The notes under the pieces were generated by a model. The model was not told where the DNA came from. It made no database searches and saw only the letters and a program-made list of their open reading frames with translations. Source: Limnoglobus sp043780595 (GTDB lineage Bacteria; Planctomycetota; Planctomycetia; Gemmatales; Gemmataceae). From it: a stretch of 64,000 nt of DNA. The DNA lies in assembly GCA_043780595.1 (NCBI GenBank), contig JAYWCL010000130.1, positions 1-64,000 of the forward strand. The letters are read 5' to 3'. Position numbers and translations under genes: made by a program. Of this stretch, positions 24,066 to 34,500 are shown one piece after another (position 1 is the stretch's first letter; each line of letters begins with the position of its first letter).

Positions 24066-25199
24066 TCAACTGCTCGCATTTCGCGTGGCCTGTGCGTAGA
24101 GCCGGGCCGCCCGTTGCGAACGAGTGGGATCGGTGCGCAAAACCTCGAAGCAGTCTTTCGCTTCGGCCCAATTCTTCATTTGAAAGTGGCACAAACCGAG
24201 GTTCAAGATCGCGGACGGCCCGAGAATATCGGTCGAAAACGGCGCACTGACATCGTAATCGCCGGAGCGGCCCAACGCGAGTAACTGATTCAGCCGTTCG
24301 GCGCACTTCGCATAATCGTGGGCGGCGTATCGCTCGCACGATAGCGCCCACAGCACCGGTGGCGTACGGGCAAACCAACGATCCGCGAGCGAAGTGGCTT
24401 CTTCGCGCGAGATACGGCTTCGACGCTGTTCGGGTGAGACCGTCAACAAATACTCGAGGAACATTCCCACGGCGGGCGGTGGGGATTCGCCGAGGGTCGC
24501 CATCGTGCGGACCGGTTCGTCGGCCTCTGCCAGAATGTCGTGCCCGAGCGGATCGTTCAATTGAAGGTAGTTTCGCCCGAGTTCGATCGTCAAATCGAGT
24601 TGTCCCGGACGGTCGCGGAGTTCGGCTACGAGTAATTTCACGACCCACTGCCTCTTTTCGGCGGTCGGTACCGAAAGGTATCCGTGGCGAAAGATACTGC
24701 CGTTCACTTTGTCGAGGCATTGGCCGCGTTTGGATGCGATGGCCGATAGTGGAGTCGCGAATGTCGGGTGCAGCCGGCGATGGTAACGCACGGCGGGATC
24801 GCGGCGAAATAGCCGCGGTTGCCAATCGATGGGGCCAAAACCGGGTCGTTTTACGTCGTATTCGTGAACGATGCGGAGATCGTACGCGAACACTTCGGCT
24901 TTTTCGATGGCTCGCTCGACGAGCGGAATCGTTTGCGGATCGACTTCTTCATCGGGGTTCAACCAGAGAATCCAATCGCCGGTCGCGCGATCGAGTGCGG
25001 CATTCTGCGCGGCGGAGAAATCGTCGTTCCAGGGAATTGTAACGACGTTCGCGCCGTGCTGATCGGCCACGTCGGTGGTGCGATCCGTCGATCCGGTATC
25101 GACGACGATCGACTCCGCTTTCAGCGCGCGTATCGAAGCGAGTGCGGCACCGAGGCTGGAATCGTGGTTTCGCGTCACAAAACAGGCGGTGATTGTCAT
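24066..25199 (-). CDS. Family 2 glycosyltransferase with TPR-like C-terminus
   Basis: The 377-residue product begins MTITACFVTRNHDSSLGAAL. It has VDTGSTDRT, WNDDFSAAQN and WILWLNPDEEV, the GT2 nucleotide-sugar motifs, with NPDEE in place of the more usual DADE. The C-terminal half (from ~200) is helical with repeated Leu/Ala patterns as in tetratricopeptide glycosyltransferases. It is a probable soluble sugar transferase; donor and acceptor are unknown. It lies upstream of the ribosomal operon on the same strand. Confidence 0.85.
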   Translation of the reverse strand: MTITACFVTRNHDSSLGAALASIRALKAESIVVDTGSTDRTTDVADQHGANVVTIPWNDDFSAAQNAALDRATGDWILWLNPDEEVDPQTIPLVERAIEKAEVFAYDLRIVHEYDVKRPGFGPIDWQPRLFRRDPAVRYHRRLHPTFATPLSAIASKRGQCLDKVNGSIFRHGYLSVPTAEKRQWVVKLLVAELRDRPGQLDLTIELGRNYLQLNDPLGHDILAEADEPVRTMATLGESPPPAVGMFLEYLLTVSPEQRRSRISREEATSLADRWFARTPPVLWALSCERYAAHDYAKCAERLNQLLALGRSGDYDVSAPFSTDILGPSAILNLGLCHFQMKNWAEAKDCFEVLRTDPTRSQRAARLYAQATRNASS

Positions 25200-25568
25200 G
25201 GGTCAAATTTAGGTTAGGAAAAAGCGATTGAGACCGCATGAATTGGTTGTACGGAACGCACGATGCCGGGAAGTTCGGTCTGCAATGGTAAAGCCGTAAA
25301 GGTAAGGTAAACGAGGGCAAGTTTTCAGGTTGTTTGCCTTGCGGGGTCTGGGATAGACGGTTAAAAGTAATGATCGGATAAATCTTGCCGGAATTCACCA
25401 CTCCAAATGATCGAGTGGTTCGTCTTAGTAGTTACGGAGTACCGTAATTATTTTTACGTCGTGAATTGGATGCGGGATCGCATCTCTGAGGTCGTTTGCG
25501 AACTCGGATACCGGATACCGGATACTCCACAAAAACTTCCCACTCCGCTGGCCGACAGGGCGTGTCCA
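25200..25568. other. Upstream region of the giant gene
   Basis: This 369-nt gap between divergent genes has no gene I can support. The frame of the giant protein is open back to 25407, but there is no typical signal there. A small hairpin with a T-rich tail (TTACGG-AGTA-CCGTAA-TTATTTTTA, 25432-25454) and a triple CGGATACCGGATACCGGATA lie in the leader, favouring a start at 25569. Confidence 0.5.
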
Positions 25569-28500
25569 ATGTCTTCCGAACGATTCTCCCGCCTTCTTCG
25601 TTCCTGGGTCTACCGCGTTCGTCCGACGAATGCGACCTCTAAAAGAACCTCACTTCTTCCGCGATTGCGGGTGCAGGAATTTGAAGAGCGCGTCGTGCCC
25701 GCCGTGCTGCCGCTGCCCACGCAGACGCAGTCCGCCGCTGCGGTGTCGCTGCTCGGCATCGATGTCGGAGGCGACATCATCGGACCCGTCGTTGTGGCCA
25801 GCCCGATCAACCCACTGAATCAGGTGCTCGTCGCCACAGTCATCCAGCCGACGGGGCAGACTGGGGTCGTCGGTTTCGAGTCGAACAATGGCGGTTTGAA
25901 CTGGAGTGAATTCCTCGACAATACGAATCGATCGCTTCGACGGAACGACAATAGTATCGATCCGACCAACTTAGCGTTCCCGCTCACTCGTTTTACGAAC
26001 GCATATAACCCTTCCGTAGCGTTCGATCGCGATGGCTCGGTGTACGTCTCACACCTGCAAACGAATGCTGCGAAAACGAGCGGCGAACTCGTTGTTGAAT
26101 CGTTCACTTTCGGGGGCGGCGCCCTAAATCCCGCTGCATCGCTCTACAAATGGATCGGCCAGGATCCCGCATACAATCCGACCGTCGTCGTCGACAACAA
26201 CGCACCGGTTGTAACGGACCCCGTAACGGGTGGCACGCGATCCGATCCCTCTTCGGGGAAAGGCGTATACGTCACGTGGAATACCGACACCACGCTCGAA
26301 GATCAAACCGCCAATCCGTTCCAGAACCGGAATGCAGTTCTCATCGCGGGTTCGGCGGATCGCGGTGCGAATTTCTCGAATCCCGTGATCGTGACCGGAT
26401 ACACGAAGAGCTTACTCCTAAATACGCTCACATCGGGCCTTTCGCCCGTCGCTGCGTTCGCACCGGCAACAAGCGCAAACCCCGGCAAACTCACGGTCGC
26501 ATCGACCGGTAGCGCCGAAATCACCGTTCTGGGCAACAAAGTCAACACGGGTATCATCACTTTCAGCGGCGCGACTCCCGACCCGGTCGCGCCGGTGGTC
26601 GTGCAACGATTTCCCGGTATCGGTGGGCCGATCGGCGATGCGACCGATCCGGGCAGCAGTTTGCCGCACAACGCGAATACCACCTCTTTCAACAATGTCG
26701 TTAATCTATCGGTTCCGAACTTTTCTACGCTCAGCGATCTCGACGTCACGCTATCGCTCGTCCACGCGAATATCAGCCAACTCCGAGTGGATCTCGTCAG
26801 CCCATTGGGCACACGGGTGACGCTGTTTCGTAATCGCTTAGCAACGGATGGCTCTACGCTCCCACAAGGCTTGCCCGCCAGTGCCAACTTCGGCATCATC
26901 AACGGCTATTCTCCGGGCGGAACTTTCAACCAAGAAGCGCCGCGAAACATCACGAACGGCGTCAACGTTGCGCCGTACATTGCGCACTTCCGACCGGAGT
27001 CCGGCAGTCTCGCTGCTTTATACGGCCAAACGGCGGCTCAGCTCAACGGTACCTGGAAGCTGGAAGTCACGGACGTCCGTTCCGATGGCACGCCGACGCA
27101 GTCGGTCGGCCCTTGGTCGTTGAAGTTCGTTTCGCGTTTCAACAACATCGGTTTCGGTGCGGATACGATTGCTTTTGTCGGCGCATTGACGAGCGGCCCG
27201 GATGTCCTGCATCCCGCGACGAACGCGAACGCCGCTTCGCCGGCCTCGAGTATCGGTGCGGGACTTTCGATTGCCTACGACACCAGCGTTCCCCAACTGG
27301 ATGCGATGGGTGCCATTCTGCCGGGAACGAACGCAGGTCGACTGTACGCCGCGTTTACGGGTGGGGGCCCCGACGAAGCGGGAGTCTTCGCCAACCCGAA
27401 CGTTTACATCATCTCCTCGGATAACGGCGGTACGACATCGACTGCCAGGGTCCAAGTCAACGACGACTCGGCGAACGATCACTACAGCGAAGGCCGTCGC
27501 GCGCAGTTCATGCCATCGCTGGCGGTCGATCCGCTGACGGGTACGCTCGCCGTTTCGTGGTTCGACGGTCGGCACGATGCGAGTACGAAGCGTATCGCCA
27601 ATTACGTGGCGACGAGTATCGACGGCGGAGCCTCGTTCAGCGCCCAGGGTCGCGATTCGTACTTCAACGTGCCCAAACAAGCGATCGACACGATCACCGG
27701 CAAGTCGTACAACCTCGAGCCGATTCCGAACAATTTTACGGTCGGTACCGCTCTGACATCTGGCATGGGCGTTCGTCAGTCGTTGCTTTACAACAACGGC
27801 AAACTCACCGCGTATTGGGCGGGCAATCAAAACACCGACAAGGGCGTCGCGATTCTCTCCGGGCGAAGCACGACGGGTGTCGGTCCGCGCATCGTCTCCA
27901 GCGACATGGGCCCAGTCGGGAACTCGAGTGGGTTCAATGGCCTTCAACCCGATGGCACGCCGCGCCTCGATGGCTTCCGCATCACATTCGACCGGCCCGT
28001 CGATCCGACGACGCTGACCGATGCCGACGTCGTCGTGCAGTTCCGCAGCCCGACGACGCCGCTGACTTCGCCCGCTACGAACATTCCCGTCGCAGCCGGT
28101 GCCGCGATTGCGTTGAATGCAGCCAACACGACGTTCTTCGTGCCGTTCCTGACGCCGCAGACGGCTGTGGGTACGTACAGCTACGCCGTCGGCCCGAACA
28201 TTCTCGACAAGCACCGCGGCACGCTCGGGTTTACCACGACGACGTTCGCTTCAACCGACACGCCGCTCGCGTTACCCGACCTTGCAACGACGACATCGAC
28301 ATTGACAGTCGCACCGATTACCGGAAATCCGACCGTCGTTTCGGTTCGTGTCGGCTTGAACATCACGCACACGTTCGATGGCGATTTGCTCATCACACTG
28401 ATCGCGCCGAACAATACGCAAGTCGTCCTTTCAAACCGGAATGGTGGCGGTGGCCAGAATTACACGGGGACGTTCTTCGACGATGCGGCGAGCACGGCGA

Positions 28501-31500
28501 TCGCGTCGGGAACTCCCCCATTTACTGGTAGTTTCCGCCCCGAGTCGCCACTATCGGCATTTGCGGGTGGTCCGGCCTCGGGCACGTGGCGTTTGCAAAT
28601 CCAAGATCTCGCCGGTGCCGACGTGGGCACATTATTGAATTGGACGCTCGAGCTGACCGATTCGCGAACGTCGGTGAAGTTCGGCAACTCGATGGACCAG
28701 AACGCCGACGGTACGCAAAGTGTCGGCTTCGGCGTCGATACCTATTCGACGCCGCGCTCGACCTCGGGGATTCCGTTCAGCGTGCCGTACGCGACCGATA
28801 CGCTGCCGATCATCATCCCTGGGCCACGGTTCACGTTCGCGGCCGTTCCCGGCAAAGCCACGGCGGGTACGGGCGATACGCTCAACCTCGATACGGGTGC
28901 CACGGGCGTCGACGTTCTGTTCGATCGCGAAATCAATCCGATCACCTTTACGGGTGCGGACATCATCGGCATGACGGGGCCGTTGGGCGTCGTTCCCGGT
29001 CCGTTCGTGGTGTCCGGTCTCGGTGCGACGGCCGCTTCGCCGACGAAGTCGTTCCACATTCAGTTCCCCTCGAAGATCATTGCGAACGGGCCGTACGCGA
29101 TCGAAATCGGCTCGGATATTCAATCGACGATCGGCGATAGCCTCGACATGAACCAGAACGCGGGTCTGGCGGTGCTTCGCGGCACCGACCCGAACGCGAG
29201 TTCGTACTCGACCGTGACGCGCTCGACGCTCATCGGCCAGCCGGTAGCACCATTCAGCCCGAGTGGCTCGGCATCGTTGCCGCTGACCGTTCCCGATACA
29301 TTCGTGATCGCACAAAACCTCCTCCTTTCGCCGGCCTCGCGAGTCCGCGTGACCGTCAACCTGATGCACCCGAACATCAAGGAAATCGACCTCGACCTCG
29401 TTTCCCCCGATGGCTTGACGCGGATCCGGTTGTTCACCGGGGCAAACATTCTGCCCGCGGCCCCGCTGCCAAACCTTCGCAATACGATCTTCGACGACGG
29501 TGCCGTCACGCCGATTCAACTCGGCGGCGTTGGCCAGTTCAACGGTATCTTCAACCCCGAACTGCCGCTGACGGGCATCCTCGGTCGCAGCTCGTTCGGT
29601 AACTGGACGCTTCAAGTCCGCAACAACGGCACCCAAGCGGGCACGATCGACAATTGGTCGCTCGAACTGCCGAAAGCCGACATCGGTTCGGGCCTCGGCG
29701 AACCGGTTGCCGACCGGTTCGACGTCGGCTTCCGGATCTTCACGCAAGAACCTTCGCAGGTCGTCACGAAGCAGCAGTGGACGCCGTTCGGCCCTGCACC
29801 GCTCGGCGGGCAGTCGCGAATCAATCGTATCACTGGCTTGGCGCTGGACGAATCGGATCCATCGGGGAACACCGTGTTCGTCGGCGGTGCCAGCGGTGGC
29901 ATCTGGAAGACGACGAACTTCCTCACGCTCGAAGCAGCCGGTCCGAACTGGATTCCACTGACCGACTTCGGCCCATCGAGCAGCTTGAACACCGGCGGTA
30001 TCGCCGTGTTCGCCCGCAACAACGACCCGAATCAGTCGATCGTGTTCGCCGTCACCGGTGAAGGCGATGTCAGTTCGGGGGGCGTTGGCGTACTTCGCTC
30101 GCTCGACGGTGGCCGAAACTGGAAAGTCCTCGACAGCACGAGCAATGCCGACGGCATCGGCAACATCTTGCCGATCGATTCGGCACTCCGCAATCGTCAG
30201 TTCGTCGGTACCTCTTCGTTCAAGATCATCGTCGATCCGAAGCTGACTCCCGCGGGCGAAGTCATCGTCTACATGGCGAACAGCCAAGGGATTTGGCGGA
30301 GTAACAACACCGGTCGCGATTGGTTGCTCATCCAAGTGGGCGACGCGACGGACGTGACGCTCTCCGCAGGCAGCGTCTCGAAGAGCGTCGGCGCGAACAA
30401 CAACTTGAACATTCTGTACACCGCCATTCGCGGCCAGGGCATCTTCTTCTCGCCGAACGCGCAAAATGTGACGTTAGGTGGAATGCAGCTGACGGTGGCC
30501 AACCAGGGAAATCCGCTCTTCCAAGACCCGTTGGGCAAACCGATTACGATTGGTAGTGCCGCACGGAACAACCCGAACGGTGCGAAGGGGCGCATTACGC
30601 TCGCCGCACCGGCGTTGTCCGATTCGTCGCTGGCGAACGACTTCTACCAGGGCTGGCTCTATGCGTTCGTGAGCAGCGGTGGCAACGGCGATCTCTACCA
30701 GACCAAGGACTTCGGCCGAAACTGGGTGCGAATCGGCTATCCCTTCTTCTTGGCTTCGCCGAGTTCTGCGTTCGGTACGAACAACGAAGGCGCGGGCTTC
30801 GGACTTCCTGGGCCGGACCATGCGATCCTCGGTGCTCCTCCTTTCGGGCAAGGCGAATACGACATTGCAATCGGGATCGACCCGAACAATCCGAGCGTCG
30901 TTTACCTCGGCGGAACGAACAACGGCAACAAAGTGAGTGGTGGCGGCTTCATTCGTGTCGACACCACGTTCGTGAACGACAGCCAATCGCTGATCGCTTA
31001 CAACAACAGCAACAACGACGGCGGGTCGATTCAGTTCACCGCAGGCAACGGCCCGATTACGGTCAACAACGTCGGCCAGGTTTACGGCGTCAACGGGAAC
31101 AACTCGATCAATCGCGGCTTCATCAACCTCTACCGCGATCCGACCCAACCGTTCCTCTCAGACTCCACCCTCACCCTGACGAACGTCAACACTGGTGCGG
31201 GCTTCAACAACAGCGGGTTCGATGCCAAGTGGTCGCCGTTCCCCGGCGAAGTCCAGACCGACGTTCACCGCATCATCACGTTCCGCGACCCGCTGACGGG
31301 CAAGTCGCGCATCATCAGCGGCGACGATCAAGGCATCGGCAGTACGGTCGACGACGGCACCGGCCTCGTGGTCGGCGGTATCGGCAACGCCCGGTTCCCG
31401 AACAAGGTTCGCAACGGTAACCTGCAACTCAACCAGATTTATTACGGGGCTTCGCAGCCGAGCCAATTGGCGGCGGACATTGCAGGGGCGCTCTTCTATG

Positions 31501-34500
31501 CCACCACGCAAGACAACGGCTTCCCGATCTCCACGGCGAGCCTGCTGACGACCGGCGATTTGGGTTACAGTGGCCCTGGTGGTGACGGTACGGGAATCGC
31601 GACCGATCAAACCGGCACCGGCACGAGCTACGTTTACGCATGGCCGTGTTGCGGTGGCGGCGGTACCAACTTCTTCCAGGTGACACTGCCAAGTGGCGCG
31701 ACTGTGAGCCGAACGAGTGGCTTGCTCCAAACAAGCGCTGATACGATAACTGCGAATTTTGGTACACCTGGGGGTCAATGGGGCTTCGCCGGCGGCCACA
31801 ACTTCGCGGTGAATCCGATCGACGGCAACGGCATCATTATGGGGTCCGGCGCGGGCCGCGTGTTCCGCACGACCGACCAAGGCATCAACTGGTTCCCCGT
31901 CGGCGAACCAGGCGGTTTCAATCAACTCGACGGTTCAGAAAAGACGGCACTCGCGTTTGGGGCACCGAACCAGGCCAGCCCGGGCGTGCTGAATAACTTC
32001 CTGTACATCGGCGGTTCGAGCGGGAAGGTGTTTGTCACCGAAACCGGCGGCGCACCGTGGCGAGACATCTCTGTGGGGTTGTCTGGCGGCGGCGTAAATC
32101 AGATCGTGGCGAACCCGACACGCGGCAGCCGCGATCTCTATGCGGTGACGTTTGGCGGGGTGTTCTACAAAGCCGATTCGCGAACGAACGCTCCGTGGGT
32201 GAACATCACCGATAATCTCTTCCAACTCCGCAAGCCGGTGTTCGGCGAAGCGGTTGCAGTCGGCATGAATCCGCCGCAGATCGTCAGCCTGCACGCCCTC
32301 GCGGTCGATTGGCGTTACGCGATCCCAGATGCCACAAACCTGACGGGTCCAAAGTTCCCCGTCGTCTACGTCGGCGGCGAAGGTGGCGTGTATCGTTCAC
32401 GTTCGCGCACAACCGGTGCAACGTGGACGTTCTATCCGAGCGAAACCGAAGACGGTGCGGTCAAGGATGCCGGTTACTTGCCGAACGCACAAGTCAGCGA
32501 CCTCGATTTGTCGCTCGGAAACATCGACCCGACGACGGGCTTCCCGATCCAGAACAAGGGCGGCCTGAACTTGCTTGTGGCCAGCACGTACGGCCGCGGT
32601 GCGTTTGGCATTCGCATTAACACGGATCTCGATCAGCAGTTCTTCGTGAACTTCCCATCCGGCCCGCAAGTGTCGAACCTCGCCAACCCGAACGCCGTCG
32701 GCGGTCCTTCGACGAAACTTCGCGTCACGTTCAACTCGTACCTCGACGATCGTTCCGTGTCGCCGAGCGACATCGTACTGCTCGATACGAACGGTGCGAT
32801 CGTTCCCGTCACCGGCTTCAGCAAAGTCTCCGGTACCGATTACGACTACGACATCGTGTTCAACAGTCAGACTGTCGCGGGGTTCTACAAGCTGACCGTC
32901 GGCGAGAACATCAGCGACTTGTCCGGCAACAAGATGAACCAGAACAACAACAACGCGAACGGCGAAGCCGACGATGCGTTCAACCGGTACGTCTTCCTGA
33001 ACGGTGCGGCTTCGAGCCTCGTGATTACGGGAATGCCGACGACGACGATCGCCGGAACGGGCTTCGACGTGACGGTGGTCGCACAGGACATGACCGGCGC
33101 AACGATCTTGAACTACACCGGCGCGGTGACGTTCAGCAGTTCGGATCCGAAAGTATCGGTCGCCGCCGGCGATCTGCCACCCAACTACACCTTCGCCTTG
33201 ACGGACAACGGGCGCAGGACGTTCCGCATCATCTTGAAAGATGCCGGGTTCCAGACGCTGTTCGTCGATCCGGTTATTGCCGGTTCGATCAACCCCGCGA
33301 AGGACGACACGATCGTATTGGCGGCCGACGCCAGCTACTTCAAGGTCACGGGCCACCCGTCGCCGAGTGTGGCAGGAATTGCCGCAACGGTCACGGTGAC
33401 GGCGTTCGACCCGTTCGACAACCAGGCGACGGGCTATATCAAGACCGCGAAATTCACGAGTTCGGACGCGAAAGCGGGACTTCCGGCCGACTACACGTTC
33501 GTCGCGGGCGATAACGGCAGCAAAACCTTCACCAACGGCTTCACGCTCAAGATCGCCACCGCGACGGCGTCGATCACCGCGACCGACACGATTCTGGGCA
33601 CGCTCACCGGAACGCAGTCGCCGATCGTCGTGCTGCCCGCCGCCGCCTCCGGTTTGTTCTTCGAATCGCTCCCCGACCCCGTGACGGCTGGGGTGTCGAA
33701 TAACTTCAAGCTGGTGGCACGCGATCCGTTCGGCAATCAAGCCACCGGTTACCTCGGTACCGTCAACCTGACCGTCACCGACACGAACGGGTTGGTCAGC
33801 TTCCCGACGACGTACACCTTCACGGCACCCGACCTCGGCAGCAAGACGTTCCCGTTCACATTGATTACCGCGGGCAAACAGACGCTCACCGCTACGCACG
33901 TCGGTACCGGTGTGGCGATGGGCAAAGCGACGACCACGGTGAAAGCCGCAGCCGCGAAGACGTTCGATGTCTTCGCATTCCCGTCGCCGATCGTGGCCGG
34001 TGTGACGAGCAACTTCATCGTGACGGCACGCGATGCCTTCGCCAACAAGGCCGATGGCTACGTTGGCACCGTGTCGTTCGCTAGCTCGGATAAGCAAGCG
34101 AGCTTGCCGTTCAACTACGTCTTCGGTCTGTCGGATGCAGGCGAGAAAGCCTTCAGCGCTACGCTCAAGACGGCGGCCACGCAGACGATCACAGCCACCG
34201 ACACGCTGACGGCAACGATCACCGGCACCCAGACCGGCATCGTGGTCATTCCGGCAGCGGCGTCGCAACTGTTCGCAGCGGGCTTCCCATCGAAAATTGA
34301 GGCGGGAGTCGACGGCAACATCACCGTCACGCTCAAGGACGCATTCAACAACATCGCGACCGGGTACAAGGGTACCGTTTCGCTCATCAGTTCCGATGCT
34401 CAAGCGGGCCTGCCTGCGAATTACACCTTCACGACAGTCGATGCGGGCGTGAAAGTGCTGACGGCGAACCTCAAGACGGCGGGTACGCAATCGCTGACGG